Counted from the first letter of the stretch, positions 1 to 10,018 are shown. The stretch is 22,590 nucleotides of DNA from Priapulus caudatus (GCF_000485595.1 NW_014577441.1:160913-183502); one strand, 5' to 3'. The notes: a model not told the origin generated them from the sequence alone. Program-made: numbers and translations.

Positions 1-82
1 TCGATGTTTCGCGTCTGTATCTAAGTCGGTAGAGTCACCATGTAGGAACATGCCTGCTTCTATACCGCTCATCTATATGTAA

Positions 83-89
<7 letters not shown>

Positions 90-121
<32 letters not shown>
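90..121. repeat. (TA)n microsatellite
   Basis: An uninterrupted run of alternating T and A of about 32 bases lies in AT-rich surroundings. It is a simple repeat with no coding potential. Confidence 0.9.
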
Positions 122-125
<4 letters not shown>

Positions 126-502
126 TAAATAACAAGAAAATCGGCAGACTTACATTTAATTTTCGTTCGAGCTCCGGGCTCTCATATATCATTTAATATG
201 AAGTAAAATCCTTATCGTATCAAAACACAGCGTTACAGGCTGCAGGCTATATTAACATATTTGTGTTTATCAAAGCTCCCCGTGAAGTAATGGGGATACT
301 ACGCATTCTCTTATGCGCTGACCTGGCTCTCACAAATGAGACGTAATGACACACATATAGATTACTGGATCTTAGATGGACTAAATCGTTAACTTAGTGC
401 GCTTTATTTAGGTAAACGTTCTTGCACGCGTTGTAAAAAGTCACTGCACGTTTAGACTCGATAACCTTTGATATGTTGCGTATACTTGTAGTAGACGCAT
501 AG

Positions 503-599
503 TATCAGGAGTAGATAATAGGGTATATAATAGATTCTACTCCTGATAGTATCAAGAGTCTATAATAGAAATGATATTCTTCTATTATAGACTCTTGAT
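503..599. repeat. Two adjacent perfect hairpins, MITE-like
   Basis: The first inverted repeat pairs 503-515 (TATCAGGAGTAGA) with 536-548, a 13-bp perfect stem. Immediately after it, 551-570 pairs with 580-599, a 20-bp perfect stem around a 9-base loop. The arms share a TATCA(A/G)GAGT core. Related copies occur at 1298-1342 and 3344-3364 in introns of the same gene, so this looks like a small dispersed fold-back family rather than a chance palindrome. No autonomous partner is visible. Confidence 0.6.
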
Positions 600-624
600 G
601 GTATCTGGCTGATATATCCTTCAG

Positions 625-2365
625 GTGGGTCTCCTACATACTACCGACCAACATGAGTGACAATGCGACTGTAAATCTCGTCCACCTGGGAGGCGAGTTG
701 TACTGCAGCGGAGAAACGGCAACCATATTCCGAATAAATCCAGACAGTTTAGAAACGCTCGAGAGGGTATTTGGAGATATACATACTCTCTTCTCAGATG
801 TGCGTGGCGCGTGAATGCATGCGTGCGTGCGTGTGTCTGTATATTCACGCGTAGATGCGTGTGGGAGTTCGTGCGTGCGCGAATCTGTACATGTGTATAA
901 TAAGAGATAATATCTGATAACAAATCTTGCCAAGGGGAACGGGAGGGACAGACTGTCAGTGAATATTTGTGATAAACGGGAAAGCCTGAAAATATTACAT
1001 ATGAACCCGAAATTAGCGTTATTTTAGCACAGCTTTCACTTCCAGGTAGAATTAAAAAAGCTGGCCTCTCTGGATACATGTGTTGCTCATGCGCAGTACG
1101 ATAACGACGGCTCTGCGTATCTGTTAGGAAGCCATTTCTCACCTCCATCGGCGTATAAGTTTATAAAGATTCCACCACCAGATGAAACAAAGCGCCGTAA
1201 AAGTATGTTGCAAAACGTAAAAAGGTATAAAAACATGCTATTTATATAACGTGCCAGTTGTTTGGAGTGTAGTTAAATAATATTTAGTGTATAATAGTAT
1301 CAAGAGCACGTACTAGCGAATCTCTATTGTGTACTCTTGATAGTGTAGTTGATGTTAGAATAAAGTCGGTAGTAGATAGAGAATATGGGAGTAATAAAGA
1401 AATGACCACGCCTCGTAATGCTATATATATATATATATATATGATGGGTTCATGAAAGGTTCATGAACACTTCTCACAGTCGATCCCACGGAGCCTGTAA
1501 GGAGAGCCGAGGTGGTGGCCAAGGTGTCCATGCAGAACCCGCTGAAGCCAAGTTACATTCATAGCTTCGCCATGACCGACAACTACTTCATCTTCGTCGA
1601 GTCTCCTCTAGTCATCAACATCCTGACGGTGACGCGGAGAAAGCTATCAGCTCTGAGCTTATACGACGCACTAGAGTGGCTAGAGGGAAAAAACGTACGG
1701 CAGTAGGAGTTATTCCCACCCTACTTATGATATCCGTCCGGCCTGTCGCTAGAGTATTTCTGCTTTAGTCAGTTGTCTTGCCGGAGTCTCGATGATCACC
1801 CACCGCAACAATAATCTAGAACGGGGATTGAATAATATCACTAAATTTTATTTAAAAAAAGAATTAAAAAAAGAAGAATAAAAATATAAAAGAAAAAATA
1901 TATAAATATAAAAATATAAATATAAATAATTTATAGAATTCATTTTCTTTTCTTTATATAAATTATATATAACGTAAATCGTTTTTATTCTACCACACAG
2001 TTACGAATTTGAGAAAGAAGCGTGTTTCGCGGTAATCTATGATTCAGCATGTATTTTGACACTATTGCATAAATTCCGGTGTCTTTGCCGTCAGCAGTGT
2101 CGGATTCATCTCGTGGAGAGGCGGAGCGGCAAGGAGAGCAAGGTGCGCTGCGAGTGCCCACCGATGCTCGTCATTCACCAGATCAACGCATACGAACACG
2201 ATGACAACATCATCCTCGACGTCTGTTGCTATGACGACGCAACAATGCTCGACGAGTACCATTTTGAGAAGCTGCTGGATACGAGTTACACGCCTCGAGG
2301 CTTGGCTGAGCCCCGCCGCCTTATCATACCCATCAGCGGCGCTACTGCTGCTGCTGCTGCTGCTA

Positions 2366-2433
<68 letters not shown>

Positions 2434-2464
2434 ACTACTACTACTACTGCTGCTGCTACTACTA

Positions 2465-2510
<46 letters not shown>

Positions 2511-3415
2511 AGGAGCAGGAGAGGTGGCCGATAGCAGGACCGTCGTGTGTACGTGGCAGGTGCTGGCTGCGGTGAGAGGTGAGACGCTGTTATAGTATGA
2601 AGCTGGCTAGGATTGTCTAGCGAGGAGAACCGCGCGACGTGGCAATACGCGCACGAGATAAGTGTTCGGTGTAGATAAAGTGCACGCGCACAAACATCTA
2701 AATCCACTCTATTCCCTATGGGCAGACCATCAGTCTTAAAGTAGATACCATATAAGTGGGTTACCAAACCTTACAAACAGAAACACACGCGTACAAACAT
2801 GCGTGTACGGGCGATTATATCTATAGATGGCGTTGCACGCGTTATCTTTGTGTAATGGTTTGCTCACCAATGCTAAAACATGTTTCAATATTATTGCTTG
2901 TAGGAATGGAGCTTCCTTCACTAAATCAAAAATACAGCAAAAAGAACTACAGATATTTTTATGCGTCCGCTGGTCTTCACAATGAGGCTTACCCTAATTC
3001 GGTATCCACGATCATAAAGAACCTGCTATTATTATTATATTTATATTTTATTATATTTTTATTATATTTTTATTTTATATTTATATGTGTGTGCGTGTGT
3101 GTGTATTATTATCATCATTATCACTATTCATTTACCGTTTGTGGCCATCGCCTACGATGTGCACATTTTGTTGATTCTGCAGGTGTGAAGGTCCGATGTC
3201 AGTAGCGAAAAGTTGTTAGCTGGCAAGGAAGCTGTAACCAGCATGCCAGCGAACCAGTGTTTGTTCCGTCACCAGACAGCACCCAGGAGGACGGTGGTAT
3301 GTGCGAATTTAGTATTATTCTTATGCATTATATATATATATATATCAGGAGTAGATAATAGGGAATTCCCCTATATATATATATGTGTGTGTGTGTGGTT
3401 TGTTTGTTGTGTGGG

Positions 3416-3473
<58 letters not shown>

Positions 3474-3526
3474 GTATGTGTTGTGTGTATGGGGGGGGGG
3501 GGGTCGTGCGTGCGCGCGTGTGTGTG

Positions 3527-3563
<37 letters not shown>

Positions 3564-4135
3564 GTATTACATACATACACATATGTATTTTCTTATCATA
3601 ATCCAAAGCCACTTCTAACATTTTCGATCGCTAAATAATCATTTCTGTTTTTCGCAGTTTCTTACGATGTTTGTAGTTACTGTACGTGAGTAACGTAAAA
3701 CACCACAGTGACTCCAGTTTGTATATACATATATTTTACGAGACATGTAAAGACATGTAACCAATAATTGTAAAGCTATTATATTATATATATTATATAA
3801 TTGTATAATATATACATATTGTATATTGTACTATATAATACTATATTATTATATTATTGATATGAAACTGAGATAAACGTGCTAATTTATACCTCTCTAT
3901 AATATCAAACTCTGCTCTCACATAAGGTATCTTACTCGTGGGTGTCATCGACACCTGCTGCACACGACCAGACTTTCTTCTCCTTTTGGATCCGAAAACC
4001 ATGACAGAAGTTGCTCGGGCTGAAGTTGGCTTCATCAAGGCTTATGGGATTCATTCCATATTTTCCGCCGATAGTCTAGGCATTCGGCGAAAGTCATCGT
4101 TTGTGCCTACAAGTGCGAATTTCTTTACAGATTGA
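625..4135 (+). CDS. BCO: Carotenoid cleavage oxygenase (BCO1/BCO2/RPE65/NinaB family), 3' seven exons
   Basis: Members of this family are Fe(II) enzymes that cleave carotenoids (BCO1, BCO2, NinaB) or isomerise retinyl esters (RPE65). Exons read as 625-766, 1046-1202, 1480-1694, 2095-2578, 2904-3001, 3206-3296 and 3927-4135. All but the fifth/sixth junction have GT-AG borders and agreeing phases that join conserved blocks. The four iron-ligand histidines are identifiable in CVAHAQYDNDG, PSYIHSFAM, VIHQINAYE and YGIHSIF. The second-shell glutamates lie in CSGETATIF, GMELPSLN and ASEPVFVP. The last exon contains TEVARAEV, nearly identical to the vertebrate block, and stops at 4133-4135. The visible part encodes about 464 residues; roughly 110 N-terminal residues are missing upstream. 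Oddities are a long Ala/Thr repeat in exon 2095-2578 and a weak 3' border of exon 2904-3001: the family-like TIIK block lies just beyond the only GT. Exon 2095 could instead start at 2098 (CAGCAG acceptor). The family is clear; BCO1, BCO2 or NinaB orthology is not decided. Confidence 0.9.
1298..1342. repeat. Hairpin related to the 551-599 fold-back
   Basis: TATCAAGAG at 1298-1306 faces its exact reverse complement CTCTTGATA at 1334-1342. Extending the arms gives 11 of 12 pairs. The arm sequence matches the start of the 551-599 hairpin, so this is probably another member of the same small inverted-repeat family, here in the intron between exons 1046-1202 and 1480-1694. Confidence 0.5.
2341..2511 (+). 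repeat. Coding (GCT)n/(ACT)n trinucleotide array: Ala/Thr tract
   Basis: 57 successive codons are almost all GCT or ACT, in alternating blocks of about 3 to 10, giving runs of alanine and threonine. It lies inside the carotenoid oxygenase exon, after the RRLIIPISG strand and before the segment leading to GMELPSLN. Vertebrate homologues have a short, variable loop here, so the tract looks like an expansion of about 40 residues in a surface loop. The frame is kept throughout and translation continues after it to a good splice donor at 2579. Confidence 0.85.
3344..3364. repeat. Copy of the 503-523 hairpin arm
   Basis: These 21 bases are identical to 503-523 (starting TATCAGGAGTAGA). They are followed by GGGAATTCCC, a perfect 10-bp palindrome, instead of the original partner arm. 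This is probably a truncated or rearranged member of the same fold-back family. It lies in the intron before the last oxygenase exon. Confidence 0.6.
3380..3563. repeat. Compound microsatellite: (TG)n, G12 run, (TAA)n
   Basis: Inside the intron 3297-3926 there is a long imperfect TG tract, a run of 12 G at about 3491-3502, more TG, then about twelve TAA units at 3528-3562. The open frames through it are microsatellite translations (Val-Cys, His-Thr or poly-Ile/Asn) and are not genes. Confidence 0.9.
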
Positions 4136-4200
4136 AGGTCTAAGATAAACCTTGTTATGTATTTAATATTATCACTTCGGTATTTTGCATCGCGTATTTA

Positions 4201-4206
4201 AATAAA
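4201..4206 (+). terminator. Polyadenylation signal AATAAA for the carotenoid oxygenase
   Basis: AATAAA lies 65 bp after the stop codon at 4133-4135, on the coding strand, in AT-rich sequence. The position is typical for a short 3' UTR. It is inferred from motif and distance only. Confidence 0.55.
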
Positions 4207-4931
4207 GCCCAAATATGCCCTTATTCAGAGGATTTTTCAGCATGTTCAGTTGCAGTGCGTGTTTGGACGTAATACGTCAGAGTTTAACGTATACTCTACG
4301 TCATCGGTTGAGTATAATAAATGTAATGGCCACACCTGCATGCGTGCTTTGCACGGGAAATGCTTCACGCTCTCGGTGGAAGTGATGCCCCGGACGTTCG
4401 CACAAGGATGTTAGCTCTACATTTCGGTCGACCATGCTACAACCAGCAACGTAGGTGTTCGCTACGCCTGTATACTTACTTCCACGGTGCAACGAAGTCG
4501 ATGGGTTTTTCGCGATAGCGTCGCACGAATGCATAGAACATCATATATGTGAAAGAGAGATCGGTGTGATATCATCGAGAGCTCCTTCGTGTGCACTTCC
4601 GTGCGGTGATCAGTGCAAGATGTGATCATATCCTTCAGGGCGGAGGTGATACAACTAGTACGACCGGGCAATAATGGTTCGTACCAGAGAGTGCATCATC
4701 ACGCGGAAAGGCGTACACGCATCTGCGTACATATATTATGTGAGAATGAAGGCGAGAGAAGCTGTGATTCGCCGCTGGGAGGTAGAGGAGTAGTGCACAA
4801 CCAGTGTATGTCCACGAAACCGCATCGAATTCTCACCGTGTTACGAATGGCATAGCGCACCGCTAATGCATCGCTGCCTTCCACGGATATCTCATCGCGA
4901 CGATCAGTGTGGTCTACCGTAACAAAACAAG
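4207..4931 (+). other. Intergenic region and probable promoter/5' UTR of the GPCR gene
   Basis: This is the spacer between the oxygenase polyadenylation signal and the GPCR start codon. It has ordinary base composition and no family-like exon. Short ATG-initiated frames on the + strand (for example near 4613) could be upstream ORFs, but nothing supports their translation. I see no clear TATA box, and the transcription start is unknown. Confidence 0.4.
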
Positions 4932-5614
4932 ATGGCGGCGACCGCTTCTCATGACAACACAACAACGCTGATGCAACGTGACACTCTAGACGGACTCGGC
5001 GGAGAGCTCTTCAACTCGGTTCTCTACCGGCAGTTCGTCGCACAGACGGATGTCACCTCAGCGGCTAGCGTCTCCGCTGCCACGCTGGTGCCGCTTGCCG
5101 TCGATGACGTCACGCTGGTTGATAAATACTTCGAGGCGGGCGTGCTCGTTATACTGCTCGTCACGGCCAGCCTGGGCAACACGCTGCTGTGGGCATCCGT
5201 GCTCGGCACGCGGAGGCTGCGCAAGCCGGCTAACTACCTCGTGCTGTGCCTTAGCCTCGCCGACCTGCTCGTCTCCGTCATCAACATGCCGTTCACCGTA
5301 TCGGCGATCGTCGACGGCCGCTGGACGCACGGCGACGGCTTCTGCGTCGTGCAGGGCTTCACGAACATGGTGACGTTCGTGGCGAGCGTCATGTCGCTGG
5401 CGGCGATCACCATCAATCGATACGTGGCGGTCTGCTACTGTGGCGACTACCGGGCGGTCTACACCCCGAGAAATACGATATTTGTGTGCATTGGTACGTG
5501 AACGTAAAAGAGAAAATGAGTGTTGTGAGAGAGGAGAGGGGAAGTAGTGAGAGAGAAATAGATAAAGGGGAGAGAGGGGGAAAGAGAGAATAGGAGAGAG
5601 GGAGAGAGAGAGTA

Positions 5615-5662
<48 letters not shown>

Positions 5663-7157
5663 CGTGAGAGAGAGAAAGAAAGAGCGCGAATGAAAAAGAT
5701 AAGTCCGATTTAATAAACAGATTTTATAACACATACAACATTTGAACATTAAAAAATAATAACAATTTATTATCTCTGATGATTGACCTTTTTTCGCAGG
5801 TGTCTGGTTGGTCTCAGCGGCGCTCGCAGCGCCACCGCTATTAGGATGGGCCAGTTATGGATTCCTACCGGGACAATCCTTTTGCTTTTGCCTCTGGGCG
5901 ACGAGCAAGTCCTACACATTTTTCATGGTCTTCGTCTGCTTCGGTGGACCACTTGGCGTCATGGCCTACTGCTACGCGAAAATCATCATCGAGTGTAAGC
6001 GTAGCCGAGAGAGAATGAACCCGGTAGCAAAACGCAAGAAAGAAGTGAATCCGACAGCGGAGATGACTACGTACGGACCGGGGGCTACCGTCGCCGGACA
6101 GCCGGACATGACCGTATCCGGTCAGTATACCGTCAAACAGATCGAGAGCATTGAGATGACCGTGCGGCCGGATTCCGGAGTCGGCGACCCACCGGATGTT
6201 GCTGCTGCCGGCGACGACGACCCCCCGTCGGCCCACAGTCCGGTATACTTCCTTCCGGCGATGCAGCCGCTAGACGTAGCTGCTTACAGTCCACGCCGCT
6301 TCGCACCGCTGTTTGCCGTGGAAGAGGAGAATGAGGCGGACGACTCCATGTTGGATGGAGAGAGCTGCTACAGCGAGAGCTCGGCCAGTCGCTCCGCCTC
6401 GCACACTACCGGCGCATTTACTTCCAGCACAGTCTCCATCGTCTCCGACTTGTTTAATTTCCGACTGAGCAGCGGAGAGTATGCTGCACCGAGTAGACGG
6501 GGGACGGGTATGCGGCTGGCGCCACCTACGCAGCGTCTGAGCAGCGTCAGCTTCCAGAGAGGGCGGGAGAAGCTGCGTCAGCTCGGTCAGACGCTGCACA
6601 CGCCGTCGTCGGTCATCATGAAGCGACTGCGACGCAAGAAGCGACGCGAGAAGAAGAAGCTGCGCGAAATACATCTCGCGAAACTCTTCCTGGTCGTCAT
6701 CTGTGCGTTCGTTGTCTCCTGGTTTCCGTTCTGCGTCACGATGTTCTGGAGCGTCTTTGGCGCCTCTCCCGTGCCACGCACCGTCGACATGATCTCACTG
6801 TTGCTAGGTTACGCAAACTCCTGCTACAATCCCATTATCTACGGCGCGCTGAACCGGAACTTCCGGGAGGGATACAAGAACGTCTTCGGCTGCCGCAGAC
6901 GTGGTCGCCGACAGACGTCGACACGGCAAATGCAGAAAAAAATGTCGCGAAAATGGCGAAAGGTGGAGACGGTGACACCGAAGACAGCGCTGCCTGTTAC
7001 GTGTCCCCGAATAACGGTCACGTCAGAGAGGGCGCTGTCCGTGTCTGTGACGTCCGAGGATGGCTTGTCCGCCTCGTTCACATCTGACGGACTAAGCGAT
7101 GACGGTCCCTACTGCTCAGTTGACGAGAGTGCTGATGGAGAACTCACAGATGACTGA
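4932..7157 (+). CDS. Class A (rhodopsin-like) GPCR, orphan, two exons, 639 residues
   Basis: This is a seven-transmembrane plasma-membrane receptor. Exon 1 is 4932-5493 and exon 2 is 5800-7157. Phase 1 GT-AG splicing restores Gly188 within TM4. The start ATG follows ACAAG and precedes GCG, and an NTT glycosylation sequon lies at residue 9. Landmarks are GN at 82-83 (TM1), LSLAD with Asp111 (TM2), Trp131 in loop 1, Cys138 at the top of TM3, INRY at 161-164 instead of DRY, Cys216/Cys218 in loop 2, FVVSWFPF at 491-498 (TM6) and NPIIY at 531-535 (TM7). Helix 8 is followed by Cys552, a palmitoylation candidate. Loop 3 is about 225 residues (roughly 253-478), Ser- and acid-rich with a basic end (KKRREKKKL). 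The Ser/Thr-rich tail offers likely kinase/arrestin sites. It is not an opsin: the retinal lysine position in TM7 is Tyr525. The look is amine-, melatonin- or GPR161-like, but I cannot assign a ligand. Confidence 0.93.
5502..5700. repeat. (GA)n microsatellite in the GPCR intron
   Basis: Purine-rich sequence fills most of the 306-bp intron, with a near-perfect GA tract at about 5617-5652. The minus-strand frame through it (poly Leu-Ser) is a repeat translation, not a gene. Confidence 0.9.
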
Positions 7158-7302
7158 AGAAATATGTGGGTGTTTGTTCGGGCCACGTTAGTTAGTGTGC
7201 ATGTAGGCTAGGTGTGCGCACCATAAGCGTGTGTGTGCGTGTGTGCGCGCGTGGTACACGCCGCATTGTTAATTTGTGTTTTAACATTTCGTAGGAAATA
7301 AT

Positions 7303-7308
7303 AATAAA
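7303..7308 (+). terminator. Polyadenylation signal AATAAA for the GPCR gene
   Basis: AATAAA lies 146 bp after the stop codon at 7155-7157, following a TG-rich 3' UTR. It is inferred from motif and position. Confidence 0.5.
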
Positions 7309-7454
7309 CAAATATTACCGGCTTTAACAAATGTCAATTGATTTTCTTATTTCGTCAATTGGATTAATAAACGAATAAACCGCTCTATATAGTAATGTAA
7401 TGTAATAGTAAATGAAGTTTAAATAACCATATATAAAGGTATAGTATAACTAAC

Positions 7455-7935
7455 TAGAGCACTCGAAGAGTGCAGACCTCAGCCAAGGCAGCTGAATTCT
7501 CTCACTGTGAAAAATTGTATTAATTAATTAATTAAATAATTAATTGGATCCGGATCACCACCAAAATGTAATCAATTTTAAGTTACCCCATTTCTGACCT
7601 ATCTTGAAAATTTTATTAATTGATTAATTAATTAATTTGATCAGGATCACCACCAAAATGTAATCAATTATAAGTTACCTCATTTCTGACCTATCCTGAA
7701 AATTTATTTATTTAATTAATTAATTAATTGGATCCGGATTACCACCAAAATCTCATCAATTCTAAGTTAGCCCATTTCTGACCTATCCTAAAAATTGACA
7801 ATCCGTCCATAACTTTTTTAGTTAGGCGGTACACAAAGAACGGTGTTACAAACCCACAAACGAACAAACACACGCCGCGAACAAACACACGCCGGTGAAA
7901 ACATAACGTCCTGCCAACCCCTTGGCGAAGGTAAT
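7455..7935. mobile_element. Interspersed fold-back repeat with internal 92-bp tandem array
   Basis: The left end carries ACTCGAAGAGTGCAGACCTC, and the right end carries TCCGTCCATAAC, GAAAACATAAC and CCTTGGCGAAGGT. ACCTCAGCCAAGG near the left end is an imperfect inverted copy of CCTTGGCGAAGGT at the right end. Inside, units starting at 7546, 7638 and 7730 are spaced exactly 92 bp apart, each beginning GGATCCGGATCACCACC or close to it and ending in ATTAATTAATT. From memory, strings like these are very common in marine invertebrate genomes as a non-autonomous repeat. I cannot place its superfamily, and no coding sequence is present. Confidence 0.65.
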
Positions 7936-8048
7936 TATAGCTATAAGCAAAGCTATAAGTAAGCAACAAAAGTAACGCAATTGCATAATCGAATAAAATA
8001 TTATGCATTCGTACAATCATACAGATCACGCGCAATCAGAACACATCC

Positions 8049-8083
<35 letters not shown>

Positions 8084-8202
8084 ATAATTGCACACGCGCA
8101 CTGACGCGACAGGACATAACGGACGCGAAAAAGTTTTGGCATAAAAACGAGCTGCCATCTGGTGGTAATCGTCCGTACTAATATATACGATACATTTACA
8201 CA
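7936..8202. other. Unassigned spacer with (CT)n run
   Basis: No gene is seen here. A TCTC repeat lies at about 8050-8082. This is the last single-copy sequence before the duplicated region, with no counterpart next to the second copy. Confidence 0.5.
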
Positions 8203-8245
8203 TCGTGTGTGCGTGCGCGCGCGTGTGTGTATGTGTGTGAGCCTG

Positions 8246-8323
<78 letters not shown>

Positions 8324-8325
8324 GG
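8203..8325. repeat. (GT)n microsatellite at the left edge of duplicated copy A
   Basis: An imperfect then perfect GT tract of about 120 bp. The homology with the second copy begins exactly where this tract ends; the second copy is preceded by its own TG tract (14014-14092) with different flanking sequence. Confidence 0.9.
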
Positions 8326-8552
8326 TGTTTCATGTTTCCTGTACTAACAATAATAAATATTCGTCTATATATGCAGCATATCATTCATAGGACTAGCAAA
8401 CGTAAAGATCATTTCTGGGAAGAAATGGTGGCCCTGATAAGAGCCAGTTGTTTTAGGTGACGAAGGTCACTGCGTGGTGGCTTGTGCAGGTCAAGGTCAC
8501 ATCTACACCAGCGCCACCTACAGAGAGAAATAACCGCATCGTCCGTAGCTCC

Positions 8553-8998
8553 TTACTTCTGGTGCCTCATGGCAGAGCGTCCCGTTTCGTAGTCCATATC
8601 GTCATCGTCATCGTCCTCCTCGCTCACGTGCCATTCGCTGTCGCTGGAATCGTCGGAGTAGTCCGATGTGTGTTCGATATCCCGTGGTTCGAGTAGACCT
8701 AGTCTGTACCGCATCTCTGCCACCAGCTGTGCCTTCTCGCACCGTAGTCGTGCATGTAACACTTGATACCCATCAGGACGGAGCTTGATCTTGTACTTGT
8801 ACTGCGCCATCTTGTTTCCGGATGCCATGTACCGGCCATACAATACCATCATGTCGTTGACTTGAGCCTGCATGTAGCGTACATCCGCGCACACGCGCTT
8901 CGAAGATTCGGCTGTCTAGCTCCAGACGGTTCTCTCTAGTGCTGGGTCTTGCTAAGCGGTCGCATCGAGCCGCATCCCCATGATGTCCTCTGATGTCA
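8553..8998 (-). pseudogene. Frame-broken copy of the unknown acidic-tail protein
   Basis: This is the counterpart of 14323-14766. The C-terminal part stays readable (YMQAQVNDMMVLYGRYM, then the DYSDDSSDSEWHVSEEDDDD tail), but indels shift the frame after KYKIKL and again upstream of the MCADVRY region, so no continuous protein is possible. The acidic run is two Asp longer than in copy B, an in-frame 6-bp difference. It could be a true pseudogene, but the indel pattern fits low-quality consensus equally well. Confidence 0.6.
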
Positions 8999-9912
8999 TT
9001 TCCATAGCAAGATGATAGTGAAACAACGGAGAACTTGCGTGTATGTTTATATATATATTATATCGATCGAGCGCGAGAGAATATCATTCGCGAACTATCT
9101 GGAGTGATGGAACGTCCATGCTGCTAGCAGTTTTATATATGCAGAGTTCGTTCCAATTCAGCATTACGAGATGCGCAAGATCTAGTAATAAGCTCCAAAG
9201 CAACACGCATCTTCAGGATTTCGATTACCGAGTCAGGTCGAGAAGCGCATAGATCGATGAGTCTCGAAGCGTGTGCGTGAAATCTCATACTAGTTACAAC
9301 AAACACAGCAAGGTCAACAACAGCGGGGGTATCGATTCCAAGAGATCTGCTATAACAATACAGGTGCCTGCGCAGCGTGCTAGCGTGGAGTCTACGCATT
9401 AAGGCAAACAAAAGGAGATGATATGCTGCTGATAGTTTATCAATATCGACAGATTACTTATGCCAACACGGGTTTCTGAGGCTAGATACCTGGACGTGTC
9501 TCGCAATTAGGAGTCAGGTATACCTAAGACCTGATCATTGGGGAAGCGATTTTGGCAACGATGAGCAAATATGAGTCATGAGAACACGGTTCGCGGTGCT
9601 AAAAATTGAATCTACGTCTCACGTTCAAGCTAACAAGATAGGGGGAAGGAGTTCAGGACTCACATGCTTGTGCTAAAGAGTTTGGTTCCTCCATGGGTCG
9701 ACATACACGCTGCTCGATCTCCTTGGATTTATTGATATCAAAGACATTTATTGACTAGTAAAAAAAACACATTGTGAGTGGGAATGTTCAGGAAACTTGT
9801 GAGATTGTTTCTTGCGCGTGTTCGTGAGTTGCGTAGTATAGTGCAGACTATCACTATTTGCCCCGGCCGCATGAGATTAGCGCTGCGTTACGCCGGTCTT
9901 AGGTCGTGGTTT

Positions 9913-10018
9913 ACAGGCACTTGGCGCGTTTCAATAAAATATAATGCTAAATAAATACGAAATCTATTTACTACAAAAGTCTTAATGTTTCATTTATTGA
10001 AACGCTCCGAGTGCCTGT
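9913..10018. mobile_element. MITE-like inverted-repeat element, copy A
   Basis: The left end ACAGGCACTTGGCGCGTTTC is matched by the right end, whose reverse complement is ACAGGCACTCGGAGCGTTTC: 18 of 20 bases, and the pairing continues through AATAAA. The element is 106 bp with no coding potential. Flanks show a near-duplicate of about 8 bp (GTCGTGGTTT on the left, GTCGGTTT on the right), which would fit a hAT-type insertion. The same element is at 15678-15784, so it predates the separation of the copies. Confidence 0.6.

Larger units (their letters stand above)
1..624. other. Non-coding, probable intron of the carotenoid oxygenase gene
   Basis: No convincing exon is seen here. The first recognisable exon of the downstream carotenoid oxygenase starts at 625 behind an acceptor (cttcag), and that gene still lacks about 110 N-terminal residues compared with family members. 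This stretch is therefore probably intron, with the earlier exons outside the window. It contains a TA microsatellite and, near its end, a pair of perfect hairpins annotated separately. The intron reading is inference. Confidence 0.5.

Noticed and set aside
634-1148. Minus-strand open frames opposite the first oxygenase exons
   Set aside because: They overlap conserved + strand exons and a GT-rich intron and have no family-like motifs.
2201-2575. Poly-leucine and poly-glutamine frames over the trinucleotide array
   Set aside because: They are other-frame readings of the GCT/ACT repeat; the Ala/Thr frame is the one continuous with conserved oxygenase sequence.
3195-3222. DVSSEKLLAGK reading before the ASEPVFVP exon
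   Set aside because: It resembles a strand found in homologues but is in a different frame from RKVVSW...ASEPVFV, which fits the family spacing better and has a proper acceptor at 3204-3205.
4932-7157. Opsin identity for the GPCR, tempting next to a retinoid-type enzyme
   Set aside because: The retinal-binding lysine position in TM7 is tyrosine 525, so it cannot form the Schiff base.
7546-7797. CRISPR-like array
   Set aside because: The 92-bp repeats are contiguous without spacers and belong to a eukaryotic interspersed element.
8162-8384. Val-Cys and His-Thr open frames over the GT tract
   Set aside because: Pure microsatellite translation.
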